A DNA stretch of 64,000 nucleotides from Pollenia angustigena (lineage: Eukaryota > Arthropoda > Insecta > Diptera > Polleniidae). How positions within the stretch are numbered: the stretch's first letter is position 1; every line of letters begins with the position of its first letter. The stretch is taken from contig OV884059.1 of assembly GCA_930367215.1 (NCBI GenBank), positions 27,056,945-27,120,944 on the forward strand, given 5' to 3'. The notes beneath the pieces were generated by a model. The model saw only the letters and a list, made by a program, of their open reading frames with translations. It was not told the DNA's origin and searched no databases. Shown piece after piece: positions 34,401 to 43,074 of this stretch. The translations under genes were made by a program, and so were the position numbers.

Positions 34401-37400
34401 AACAAATTTCCTATGAAAATGTGTTCAATAAACCTCCAATAAAATAAAAATATTTTTTATGAATATGGGGGTTAGTCTATAGTGTTAACTTAAAAGAAAA
34501 ATTGTGTTCAAAACTTATCTACATACATACATAAATATTAAGGAAATAAAATTTCGCTGTTTCTTATCTAAAAATAACATGATAAAATAATACAAAAATA
34601 AATTTAAAGTATTTTATTTCTGTAATTTACTAGCTTAAGAAGTTTTATGGCAAACATGAGCTGTTTATTTAAAAAAAAGTGGCGATTTGTTAAAACAATT
34701 AAAAATCATTATTAAGGCCGAATTTTTGAGATGTGGATTAAGTTTAAACTTAGTTTAACATAGTCTAAAACTATGATTTTTTTTATTATTTCATCAAAGA
34801 CCAACATTTTAAGCAAAACTTAACAGTTCCGTCAAAGTTTTGTATACACATTTTGTAATGGTGGCACAAATCTGTTTTCAGATTAACTAAACCTAGTTTA
34901 ACTGAGACCTCAAAAACCCTAAAGATCGACATTTTTATATACCAAAAAGTCGTAGTGGAGAAAAACGACAATGAAGATTTACGTGAAATTTTCTGAAAAT
35001 ATACCCGATAGAATTTTTTCGTATTTTCACCACTGCGTCTGGCATAGGGTTTGCAGAAAAATGTAAATTTTGTGAAATTATTATTTTGTGCCGCATACGC
35101 CAATTTTCTTAATTTATTTTTAAAAAGTAGCTATTTGACATTTTATTTGGCTTTTGCTTTGACTAATTTTTTTTTCTTATGGCAATGAAGCGAGGCAAGA
35201 GTAATATTTATTTTCTTGTTGTCATTTTATTTTGCACTCGCTTCAACTAATTTTTTTCTTACAATGGGTTCAACTGACAATTTTTTGTCATACCAAACGT
35301 CAAAGTCTATATAAAAAATTCAAAAGATGTTGTCAGCGTTTTTTTTTTATGACGTTTGGCGTTTAGTACGACAAAAAATTGTCAGGTAAAGGCCCCATGT
35401 TACGGCAATAAAGCAAAGCATTTTATTTTGTTCGTTTTTTTATGAGGAATTTGCAGCATTCGCCAAATAGTGGCGTGTAGAGCCAAACAACACTCAAACA
35501 ACTTGAAAATAGTTAAAATAGAGCAAAATGAATGCTCTTAATATCTCAGAAAAAATTTTTTATGTATTCGAACTAAAACCGGTTATTTTTAAAATGCTAA
35601 ACCGAAAACTGGTTTTTTAAAATAGCAGCTATTCGGAATATTCGAAAACCGATTTTTGAACAAAGTCGAATAGTCGATCTCCCTAATGACAACTCAAGAA
35701 TATTTCAATTTATAAATTTAAAAAATCTTTAAATATCAGTAGACGCTCAAAAATTCGAACTCTCAGAAATTCGAATCAGTAATTTCATTACATTTGGCGA
35801 TCTAAAATTAAAATCCAAAATTTGAATTTCCGATCGGTTTTTTATTTTTTATGGTAAACACTTAAATTTTGACAATTTAGTTTAACCAAATACAAAGTTA
35901 AAGGGGGAATCCCATTTTAATAGATGATTTACAGATATTGTTAGAGTTTAAAATACAGTTTTTTGGTGTTTGTATATGTATACGGTTTAACATTTATTAA
36001 AATAAGAAGGTGTTTTAAAAATGCCAAACTAATGTAACAAACAAATCAGTACTTTTCGTTTATAGTCACTACCATTTTATCCGTTTATTTTGCCGCTATA
36101 AGTTAAATTGATACAAAGTATTAACGTTATAGTCCATTTAGCGATATAAGCACATTTGCCATATATGCCTTTTATCAACAGTAGTCATAGGGAAAAGTTA
36201 AGCAAATTAATGGCGTTATAGTCACATTAGCAAAATTTACTAAGTTCTTTTTAGTTTTCGAATCAAGAATCCATACAAAGAAAGAATGAATTAAATCATT
36301 TAATTTAATTTTATTATTTTAACTATTTTTTATACAGTATGCGACTCTGTTGTTAAACCATAAGACTGATGTCGGTGTAATTTATATGAATTTTTTATTT
36401 CCTTTATTCAAATAACTTGATTATATTCGAATTCGGTTATATGCGTCATAGTGGCATATACGTGAATAAGCCGCATAGTCACATTAGCGATATAGTCCAC
36501 GTTATGGTTGCAACTATAGGATGTGACTATAAGCGAAAAGTACTGCACTGGAAAATATCGATTCGTGCTAAAATGGCAGAAATGGGCCTAGTGGAATCTC
36601 AAATATATAATGTCGACGAAACTGGGCTTTATTACCGCTGCCTTCAGGATAGAACATATGTTTCAACTTCCGAAAAAAGTGCTCCAGGACACAAAGCCCA
36701 AAAACAAAAAATGTATATTTTACTTGGAGCAATTTCTGATGGTTCCTGTAAGTTGTTGCCATTGGTTATTGGGAAAGACAAGAATCCAAGGTGTTTAAAA
36801 AAAATTTAACAACCCACTACATTACGAGTTTTCAACAAATGCTTGGTTGACATCTCGGATCTTTAATGACTGGTTTCATAAGATCTGGAAATATAGTGGC
36901 GAACTTCTTTCCACCAAATGTTACAGTAGCGCTGCAGCCCATGCACCAAAACCAATTAAGCTAACCAAACTAATTTATAGAAATAAATTGCTAGGCAAAC
37001 TAATTGATGAGAATGGTGAACTAAACAAAAATTTAAAATCTAATTCAATCAAAGATGCAATAATTTTGTTAAAGAAAGCTTGGGCTGAGGTCACGCAAAC
37101 AGCTTTAAAAAATTCTTGCTCAAAGTTGTTCAATTGGGACTCTGACGAATACGATAGTGGTGATGATGTGCTTCTATCACGGTTGCTGGAAGAAGATCAG
37201 GACTATTATGACGTGGTCCAAATAAATCAAAATCTTTTGACGCAAACTGATCCGAATAATTCTATATCTGTAAGAGAAATCGAAAGATGAAAAGGAGATC
37301 CCTTTGAGAATGAACTTTTCCATATATTTGACAGCGAAAGTTTGTCTTTAGACACGGATGAAGATAGTGATGTGGAAGTTCCGAAGCTACTGCAAGTGTA

Positions 37401-40400
37401 AATCATGGCTGTAGGAAAAATCGACCAAAGAAAAACGACACAAAAAAATAAATGAAAAATCGCCCAAAAAAATTCCATGTAAAATTGGGCCTGAATTCAT
37501 ATGAAAAGTGACCCAAAATGTTTGGGCTATTTTTCGTTATTATTGGGTGATTTTTCGTTTTTTAAAATATTGTATGAAAAAAACCCATTTTTTCGGGCCA
37601 TCTTTCATTTTTAAAATTTCGTCCAAATCTTACATACTATTTGCCTAAATCATTCATTATCATTATACGTCGAATTCCTAAAGGTTATTTGTAAAAATAA
37701 CGGGACATATTGCAAAAGGTGGCATGTCATAACGTCCAGTGTCATAGTGTCCGTGGATAAGCTCGAAAGCATAGCCGGCCTTTGGCCGGGCGCACGTTTT
37801 TTCTCCTCTTTGATAAAACAAGTACCGGCTTCGCTAACTAAAGCTTCTCTGCACAGCCAGCCTTCGGCCGGGGGCAAGGATTTTCTCTATGGTATAACAA
37901 AAACCGGCTTCGCTAACTAAAGCTTCTCTGCATAGCCGGCCTTTGGCCGTGCGCAAGGATTTTCTCCTCTATGGTATAACAAATACTGGCTTCGCTAACT
38001 AAAGCTTATCTGCGAAGTCGGCTTTCGTTCGGAAACAAGGCAGATTTTAGAAGCTTTACTTAGCGAAACCGGTACTTGTTATACCATAAAGGAAAAAATC
38101 CTTGCGCCCGCCCAAACGCCGTCTGCGCAGAGAAGCTTTAGTTAGCGAAGCCGGTCTTTGTTATATCACAGTAAGCTCCTGGGCAACCATACTGCGGACA
38201 GTCTAGCCAAACCAGGCTGTCTGTTGGACAACATGTTCGTCGACGGCCTGATTGGCACTTCAATGGCCCGCTGCAGGACTCTCATCAGACGGGAGTCGTA
38301 CAGAAGGGCTCAGGGGAGATGGCAGGGCGAGCATACCTGTTTGATGGCCAGGACTCTATGGCCTGGCTATGACGCGGCGAGAACGCGCGTACTACTCGGT
38401 CTCGGCAGGGACCGGATAAGGACAGTGATATCGGTTATCACGGGTCACTGGGTGATAGGGACTCATGCTAGGAGGATGGGTCTTGCGTATAATGACTACT
38501 GCAGGAGTTGTCATGATGAGGAGGAGGAGGAGACGGTGTTTCACTTCCTCTGCCAATGCCCCGGTCTGGCGGGCGTTAGGGTGAGGCATTTTGGGAGACC
38601 GGAATTGCCATGTCTGGACGATTTGTCCAATGCGGGACTGAAATCGATCTCCCTGTTCTGCAGGGAATCGGGGTGGTTCGAGACTGCGGTGACCTCTGGG
38701 GAATAGTCTGGTGGATACTGGCTGACCCTTGTCACTGGCTAGGGGTATCACAAAGGGACCGCTATAAGGACCCAAGTGAGTCGTCTTCGTGACGGCTACC
38801 CATTTAACCTAACCTAACCTAACCATGTATAAAAGTAAAATTCAACCATATACTTCCATTTTTCAACATTTTCTATTGCTTATTTTATTAATATTATGTA
38901 TTTATATTCTTTTGGTAATACATACTTGATTGTAGTTTGTAATTGAATATTTTTTAACACAGCTGATTGCTTAAAAATTTTCCAAATCAACCTAAAGAAA
39001 AAGTACGGGCTACTTCGTGCATGAACAAGAAGATTATTTTTCTCTCAAAATCTCTCTCACTTTACCGAACTTTGAGTACGGGAACAGTTTTCGGTATGAT
39101 TGGGATCCCGCGGGCTCCCAATGTTGAGTACGGGATCACACCTATTATGTTTAATTTAATCAAATCATTGTCACCGACAACCATATTATGGTAAAATAAG
39201 TTTCTTTCAAAATAGTTTTGTTGGTTGTGACCATAACAAAACATGTTTTTCTCTGCGTGTATGTAGATCTTTTTTTGTATTTAACATTAATTATGGATCT
39301 TATGACATATTTAAAAATGACATAATGTCAATTTGCAAAGTGTCTTAATGCTCACGGACGTTATGACATTTTCAAAAGTGTCACAATGTCCATGGACATT
39401 ACGACACTGGACTTTATGACATGCCACCTTGCAAAAAGCTATATTACGTTTTGAGTGATTAATTAATATTTAATTATTGAATAGTGCACAAAGTTTGGCG
39501 GAGGGCTCAAATAAATATTACTGTCCATACTGCCGCGCAGCTGTTGAAGATACAATGCAATTTTTTACATAAAACTTACATTTGTATGTTAATAAATGTA
39601 TATGAATAATAAACACTTTTTTGCAAATTGGGTAATTTTTAATTTTGTTTTTTTGGGAAAAAATTCGTTTTTTCTTTTTGGGTCATTTTTCATTTTTATT
39701 TTGGGCCCTTTTTCGTTTCTTTTCGGCAAAATTTCATATTTAACTTTTTGGGTAATTTTTCATGTTCTTTTGGGCGATTCTTCATTTGGGCGATTTTTCA
39801 TTTTTTTTTGGGCCATTTTTCTTTGGGCGATTTTTCCTACAGCCGTAAATCATTTAATGCAGTGGTGCAAAAGCAGTGAATTATTTTCCACTAAGCACTT
39901 GTTAAATCTTTTAGATCTCCGTAATGATATTGTTTTGTCGGAAATACAAAAACCTAAAAAACAGACTAATATTACTGATTATATGATTAACATAGACTGA
40001 TTGAGAATTCAAAATATGCATTTTTTTTTTAAATTTTTCTTTTTTAATTTAGTTATAAGTATGTATACTATTAATATTATACATACTAAAGTCAAATGAA
40101 CTGAATTGATATTTTTTGTTATACCTATTTCGTTAAGTTTTTTATAGTTTTTGTGTTAAATAAACTAAAATGAAAAAAATATCCATAGTTTTTTATATCT
40201 TTATGGTCAAATTTACCTAAATTTTTTTATAAAAAACCCGTCCAGAAATTCGAATCACCCTAAAAACAAAGTGGTTCGAATTTCCGAGCGTGTACTGTAA
40301 TACAGTAGTTTTGACTTAACTGCCTTTTGTTTACGTGCTCTTTTGACTTAACTGCGCAAAATTGATATTTTTTGGAATTATTCTTTCTGATTCCATACAA

Positions 40401-43074
40401 ATTCCTTTTTTAAGTGCACTTTCTATACCTGCACATTTAAGATAAATGCACAAAATTTTTGGCATTTTAAAATTATTTTCATACAAAAAATCAAAGTTAG
40501 CTGCACTTTGACTTAACTGCCCAAAATACATATTTTCTGGAATTATTCTTCAAAATCCTTTTTTAAGTGCATTTTGTATACCTGCACATTTTTCATATTT
40601 TTGGGCAGCTTTAAAATATTTTCATACAAAACATCAAAGTTAGCTGCACAAATAAAAATATTTGTGGCCACTTTTTCACATAAATATCCAATTTAAGCTG
40701 TTTATAAAAATATAAATCGCAATTATTTTGGGTTTTTTCCATACATTTTTATGTTCTTTTGTGAATTCTTATTGTTTTTGTTAATGTTTCTTTTATATTA
40801 AATAAACATAATTGCATGTATAAAATGTTTGTTAGACGATTATGTTTAATACACAGCTCCTAAAAGAATCTTCTGATGATTATCTGACGACAAACAAAAA
40901 AATCTAAATCTGTTTTGAATTTATTTTTTGACACGCTCGTCAGTAAATCTTGAAATGAACCTTTTGGGACTCTCTGTAAGAGTCGTACAACAATTACTGA
41001 GCTACCTAAATAAGACCGTTTTTGAAGTATGAGAATGCTATTGCCAATTCAATTTTAATAAAACAAACCGGCCTAAGGATCTGTAAGTTTGTTTTATAGA
41101 AATTGTATGAAAATTATAAGTTTTGGCATGAACAATAAACTTGATGCCCTGATTTATGTAGCTCAGTCATACGGCTGAGCATTTCACGAGTTGTAAAATA
41201 ATACCTACATGAGTCTCATACGACTCTTGGCATGCTTTTCGAAAGACTCGTTAGATAATCTCTACATACATCATACACGATACATTTTACGATTAATATA
41301 AGCGTTTCTCGCTGCGTTATGGAAGAATCTCTCATAGGAGAGATTCCCAGTAGACTCCTAGACAATTAAAAATGCTAGCTGGGTTGAAATTAAATTTAAA
41401 TAAAATATAAATTTATGCATTATTAAAATAATTTTTTTATTCTACTTTTAAATAAAACACTTTACTTTAGTTGCACTTTTGTGCAGGTAGCCACAATTAT
41501 ATACCTGCACATCAAGGCAGGTAAATGCATTTAAGATAACTGCATTTTTGATTTACCTGCACAAAAAATCGTGCAAAGGAGATTGTGCAGCTAAGTCAAA
41601 ATTACTGTAATAACTTTTTTGGCTACAATATTTTTCTAAACAATTAAAATTTCTCCTTTAAAAAATCTATCTTTAACAATTTTCCAATAAGTTTTGAAAA
41701 CATTTTTTATTTAAGAAACCCTGCTTGCACAAATTGTATACAAGTATTGCTTTTCAACTAGACCCGATATTTTCTGTCATAAACTAAAACAAAAATTTAA
41801 TTTATGCACTAAAAAAAAATTACAACAAAAATTGGAAAAACACAATGGGAGCAACGCGATTTTTATCATATCTGTTGTTTTTATATTTTAAAGATTATAA
41901 AAAAAATATTTAAGAATTGGCTTTAAATTAAAGTTTAATTGTATTTATTACAGCATCAATATAAGGGAGTTTTTGACTGTTTTGGGAAAATGTATCGCCA
42001 AGAAGGTTTATTCTCCTTTTGGAAGGGCATCCTGCCACCCGTTATTGCTGAAACTCCTAAAAGAGCGATTAAGTTTGTGTGTTTTGAACAAACCAAACCC
42101 CTGTTTCTTTTTGGAGCTCCAGCACCCACACCATTGGTAAGTTATCATTTGGCGTTAAAAAAAAACATAATACCCATTGAGTTTACGAATGAAGGGGCGT
42201 TTTATTGCTTAAGATTCTGTTAACATACAGCAAGTCTTCTTGTTCAAGACTTATGGCCAATGTCACCAACTCTATTTAAATGGTAATTCATATTTAAATA
42301 TAGTTTTTCATATACATAATTATATTTTTATTTGACACGAATTTGGTGAAATCGGCCATTAATTTATAGAAGGTATAGAAAAAAAATATGCAAGTGAATA
42401 CGATTCGCAAGTAAACTTGCTGTACGTTAATGGGAGTTGTAAGGTTTTTTTAAATTCGGGTTTTAATACCTTTTTTTTTGGGTTTTTCTTCTTTTTTTTA
42501 GACCTTTTCCTTAGCTGGTCTCACTGCCGGTCTGCTGGAGGCCATTGCCGTCAATCCCTTCGAAGTTGTTAAGGTTGCTCAACAAGCCGATAAATCGAAA
42601 ATGAAAGAAGCCCAAAGCACTTGGGCGGTTACCAAACAAATCATTCAAAAAGATGGTTTTGGTTTTCGTGGTCTGAATAAGGGTGTCACCGCCACCATGG
42701 GTCGTAATGGTGTTTTCAATATGGTATACTTCGGTTTCTATCACAGTGTCAAGAATATTGTACCCGCTTATGATGATCATACCAAAGAATTCTTCCGCAA
42801 AGTAGCTATTGGTTTTACCTCGGGTACTTTGGCCTGTTTTGTCAACATTCCCTTCGATGTGGCGAAATCCCGTATTCAAGGACCTCAACCTCAACCAGGA
42901 GTAATAAAATATAAATCTACCTTCGGCTCCATACGTTTGGTATATCGTGAAGAAGGATTCCGTGCTCTCTACAAGGGTCTAGTTCCAAAGGTTATGCGCT
43001 TGGGTCCTGGTGGAGCCATTATGTTGTTGGTATTCGAGTACGCTTACGATTTCTTGCAAAAGAAATGTGTTTAG
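19466..43074 (+). CDS. SLC25A21: Mitochondrial 2-oxodicarboxylate carrier, three exons
   Basis: Exons 19466-19615, 41954-42136 and 42502-43074 join in phase 0 (donors G|GTAAGT and G|GTAAGT; acceptors TTACAG and TTTTAG) to give 301 residues ending KKCV. Six-helix mitochondrial carrier with three signature repeats: PLDVVK at 36-41, PFEVVK at 130-135, PFDVAK at 228-233. KGILPPVIAETPKRAIKF and FNMVYFGFYHSVKN match the SLC25A21/fly CG5254 family, which exchanges 2-oxoadipate and 2-oxoglutarate-type dicarboxylates across the inner membrane for lysine and tryptophan breakdown. The start ATG follows AAACA, a good fly context. Intron 1 is 22,338 bp and full of transposons; intron 2 is 365 bp. The loop between RMQLGGGA and QYKG looks a few residues short compared with my recollection of relatives, so a tiny missed exon is possible. 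Confidence 0.95.
20579..20986. mobile_element. hAT-type MITE, CAGGGCT(A/G)TGGAGTC ends
   Basis: Ends CAGGGCTATGGAGTC and the complement of CAGGGCTGTGGAGTC. Flanks AATTAAAA and AATAAAAA agree at seven of eight positions. The interior repeats GGAGT(C/T)G-like words. 408 bp, non-coding, in carrier intron 1. Confidence 0.8.
21236..22140. mobile_element. hAT-type element CAGGGCTGCCAGAT, copy A (right end lost)
   Basis: Starts CAGGGCTGCCAGATTTGACG and shares its interior with copies B (22254-24466) and C (25023-26004), including CGTCAAACCATCATCGAATGA and CATGAGTCTCA. The right terminus CTGGCAGCCCTG is missing; similarity fades near 22.14 kb. A 37-bp unit is tandemly triplicated near its left end. 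Confidence 0.75.
21281..21391. repeat. 37-bp tandem triplication inside hAT copy A
   Basis: GTTCCGAAATTAGCAAATTG starts at 21281, 21318 and 21355, each followed by CCGATTTGCTGATTTT. The three units are nearly identical; copy B has only one, so the expansion is recent or specific to this copy. Confidence 0.88.
22937..24266. mobile_element. TTA-flanked MITE with AGGCCCAAC end, split
   Basis: Ends AGGCCCAACAATAATATGCA and TTCTTAGGCCT with TTA on both sides (22934-22936, 24267-24269). Compared with the whole copy at 56501-56756, it is continuous except for the insertion 23024-24099. Carries TTTGCTTAAGCAAATG, a palindromic word shared by all copies. Confidence 0.75.
23024..24099 (+). repeat. ACAAGT...GGGTATAA repeat, family 2, short copy
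   Basis: Same ends as 11385-12788 (AAAACAAGTTAGAG, TGTGGTGTAGGGTATAA) and the same AGACGGACAGACAG stretch, but fewer 153-bp units. Minus-strand frame 23562-23236 holds two of them. Confidence 0.8.
24569..24994. mobile_element. MITE with CCCTGCAAATAA ends, copy 1
   Basis: Starts CCCTGCAAATAATAGGACC and ends GGTCCAATTTTATTTGCAGGG, inverted copies. The interior has GGACTAGTCC- and GTAGTTTTAAAACTACTCCA-type palindromes. Second copy at 52652-53710. No clear target duplication longer than 2 bp. Confidence 0.78.
25023..26004 (-). mobile_element. hAT-type element CAGGGCTGCCAGAT, copy C, reversed
   Basis: Ends CAGGGCTGCCAGATAAATTT and ATCTGGCAGTCCAG. Flanks ATTATGAA (25015-25022) and ATTATGTA (26005-26012) agree at seven of eight bases. 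Interior is the reverse complement of copies A and B, and an insert starting ACCCAGCTAGCATTTT lies near 25.22 kb. Confidence 0.85.
26013..27020. other. Intronic sequence, no gene seen
   Basis: Contains further copies of a GTTGCTGAGCAACTTT-like word that recurs between about 20.1 and 26.3 kb, and a CATACATACATA microsatellite at about 26450. Nothing else supported. Confidence 0.4.
27206..27442. mobile_element. MITE with GGGGTCTAATCACC ends, full copy
   Basis: Ends GGGGTCTAATCACCGCATAC and the complement of GGGGTCTAATCACCTCATTC. The interior is made of repeated, often palindromic words such as CGATATCGA and ATCGAATG. Relatives: 1-24 (end only) and 43533-43677. Confidence 0.8.
27455..27617. mobile_element. 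Hairpin MITE, copy 2 of 3 (best preserved)
   Basis: 163 bp that fold almost end to end: left arm from ATAAACTTATGTG through ACACGAG, CTTACTCG and GTTCAACTTACATTTAAAAC, right arm its complement ending CACATAAGTTTAT. Arms about 78 bp with very few mismatches, loop of about 10 bp around TTTCGAAA. Confidence 0.85.
28144..29143. mobile_element. PIF/Harbinger-like element, TTA duplication, 1000 bp
   Basis: Ends GTCCCAATTTACACTAGG are exact inverted copies; pairing extends through TTTCTTGCCGG and CATATGGGCATTTCC. TTA is duplicated at 28141-28143 and 29144-29146. It sits in the right arm of the foldback element. Small open frames inside are not convincing genes. Confidence 0.83.
29289..29417. mobile_element. 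Hairpin MITE, copy 3 of 3
   Basis: Left arm CGCGAGCACCAAAGTGACTCG TTTAACTAACA pairs with right arm TGTTAGTTGAACGAGTCAC TTTTGCGCTCGCG; AAAACAAA-type loop. Same layout as the copy at 27455. Confidence 0.8.
29545..30282 (-). mobile_element. Mariner-like deletion derivative
   Basis: Ends GGTGGTTAAATTTTAAGGGC then CGATGT occur in inverted orientation at both sides, next to TA (29543-29544 and 30283-30284). 738 bp. Related to, but not the same subfamily as, the element at 6740-9227, as its end sequence differs. Confidence 0.85.
29700..30256 (-). pseudogene. Truncated mariner-type transposase
   Basis: Reads from ATG 30256 as MYTIEQRVKVIEAYYENGRS NQNAY, then jumps directly to RYNPRVIVEKPKHPQRVTAW and CGLWAGGIIG. 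The residues between, including the first catalytic Asp region, are deleted. Further homology (DMDVDDM, LTPLDFFLW) continues in other frames to about 29.7 kb. Non-functional. Confidence 0.85.
30376..30838 (-). repeat. ACAAGT...GGGTATAA repeat, family 1, copy 2
   Basis: Reversed and shortened copy: left TCCCACGTCACAATAGTGAAG, right GACTATACTTTCTTACTTGTTT, with CTGGCTGGCTGTCC between. Confidence 0.8.
31836..32507 (-). repeat. ACAAGT...GGGTATAA repeat, family 1, copy 3
   Basis: Reversed, near full length: left TTATACCCACACCACAATAG, right GACCGACTATACTTTC then TTACTTGTTTT. Three internal AAACCGATTTTAA segments alternate with ATATGGACACA phrases. Confidence 0.82.
32508..33691. other. Intronic sequence, no gene seen
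   Basis: AT-rich. A lone element-like end, AGGCCCTAATTGGGTAAAAC, is at about 33383 but I could not find its partner. Confidence 0.4.
33692..33937. mobile_element. Hairpin MITE, perfect 8-bp duplication
   Basis: Ends CAAGGTATATTTATAGCAGG then TAG are exact inverted copies and the arms pair on for about 100 bp (ACTGTCAAAT on each side of the loop). GAGAAAAT is duplicated at 33684-33691 and 33938-33945, as in hAT elements. 246 bp. Confidence 0.85.
34355..34471. mobile_element. Near-perfect 117-bp hairpin MITE, TTA flanks
   Basis: Left arm CCCCCATATTCATAAAAAAT ATTTTTG and then TTGGAGGTTTATTGAACA pair with the right arm with one or two mismatches over about 50 bp; loop of about 15 bp. TTA on both sides. 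A decayed relative (CCCACGTATTCATAAACG ... TTTATGAATAAGGCGG) lies at about 55167-55285. Confidence 0.83.
34722..34917. repeat. Possible MITE with TTTTTGAG ends
   Basis: Ends TTTTTGAGATGTGGATTAAG and the complement of TTTTTGAGGTCTCAGTTAAAC share TTTTTGAG and an AGTTTAA-rich interior that folds back. No target duplication found. Confidence 0.45.
34918..35500 (-). repeat. Fragment matching 8049-8400 inside the mariner-like element
   Basis: On the minus strand this shares GCTCTACACGCCACT, GCTT(T/C)ATTGCCGTAA, AAGCAAAAGC, TATGCGGCACAAAA and TTTTTCTCCACT with 8049-8400. A 112-bp MITE is inserted (35274-35385). Either it is a piece of the same mariner-like family or both sites carry a further repeat. 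Confidence 0.6.
35274..35385. mobile_element. Short MITE, CTGACAATTTTTTGTC ends
   Basis: Ends CTGACAATTTTTTGTC are exact inverted copies, continuing through TAC(C/T)AAACG. The middle also folds (AACGTC...GACGTT). 112 bp; no clear target duplication. Confidence 0.72.
36047..36545. mobile_element. MITE with CAGTACTTTTCG ends, inside Tigger
   Basis: Ends CAGTACTTTTCGTTTATAGT and the complement of CAGTACTTTTCGCTTATAGT. The interior repeats TATAGTC(A/C)AC and AGCGATATA words. It directly precedes the conserved part of the transposase, so the open frame that starts at 36417 is partly MITE sequence. Confidence 0.65.
37718..39428. mobile_element. Element with GGTGGCATGTCATAA ends, 8-bp duplication
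   Basis: Ends GGTGGCATGTCATAACGTCC and the complement of GGTGGCATGTCATAAAGTCC; CAGTGTC and variants of ATGTCC follow. TTGCAAAA is duplicated at 37710-37717 and 39429-39436. Interior has an array of about 80-bp units (CGGCTTCGCTAACTAAAGCTT at 37826, 37905, 37987) followed by inverted copies at 38050-38160, then a LINE 3' end. Possibly hAT or P-like from duplication length. Confidence 0.78.
38158..38824 (+). pseudogene. 5'-truncated LINE 3' end (RNase H and zinc-like motif)
   Basis: Open to TAG at 38704-38706. LGNHTADSLAK is the end of an RNase H domain; CRSC...HFLCQCP is the Cys/His motif seen at the C-terminus of I/R1/Jockey-type ORF2. GC-richer than its surroundings. After the stop comes a short 3'UTR ending in TAACCTAACCTAACCTAACC, the tail. 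The 5' end is cut exactly where the 80-bp array stops. Clade not resolved. Confidence 0.85.
40303..41607. mobile_element. Pogo-like non-autonomous element with TA duplication
   Basis: Ends CAGTAGTTTTGACTTAACTGC and the complement of CAGTAATTTTGACTTAGCTGC; TA at 40301-40302 and 41608-41609. Inside, GACTTAACTGC and CCTGCACA words are repeated, and a block at about 40930-41390, ending ATGCTAGCTGGGTT, resembles inserts in hAT copies A-C. Confidence 0.8.

Larger units (their letters stand above)
37407..39844. mobile_element. Foldback/MULE-like element, perfect 9-bp duplication
   Basis: Ends GGCTGTAGGAAAAATCG are exact inverted copies. GTAAATCAT is duplicated at 37398-37406 and 39845-39853, a 9-bp duplication as made by Mutator-like and foldback elements. 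Both ends carry arrays of a motif like GGGC(C/G)ATTTTTC(A/G)TTTT: about six on the right (39630-39840), several on the left (37440-37600). No transposase; the middle is occupied by another element. Confidence 0.85.
36546..40000 (+). pseudogene. Broken Tigger/jerky-type DDE transposase
   Basis: Pieces: 36546-36809 contains QIYNVDETGLYYRCL, SEKSAPGHKAQK and PLVIGK, the block with the first catalytic Asp (D of NVDETG). 36800-37290, after a frameshift, starts near FNDWFHK but then jumps, losing the later catalytic acidic residues. The C-terminal part (KLIYRNKLLGKL, KKAWAEVTQ, FNWDSDEYDSGDDV) continues through a stop at 37288 to about 37400, is split by a 2.4-kb insert, and resumes at 39845-40000 (HLMQWCKSSELFST) to its natural stop. 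Dead copy. Confidence 0.87.
35737..40297 (+). mobile_element. Tigger/pogo-type transposon, four-layer nest host
   Basis: Left end CAGTAGACGCTCAAAAATTC GAAC; right end, read inward, CAGTACACGCTCGGAAATTC GAAC. CAGT ends and a TA on the right flank fit pogo/Tigger. It carries a broken DDE transposase and is interrupted at 36047-36545 and 37407-39844. Without those inserts it would be about 1.6 kb. Confidence 0.85.

Noticed and set aside
38392..38775. 127-codon minus-strand frame
   Set aside because: Antisense of the LINE fragment, whose plus strand carries recognisable RNase H and Cys/His motifs.
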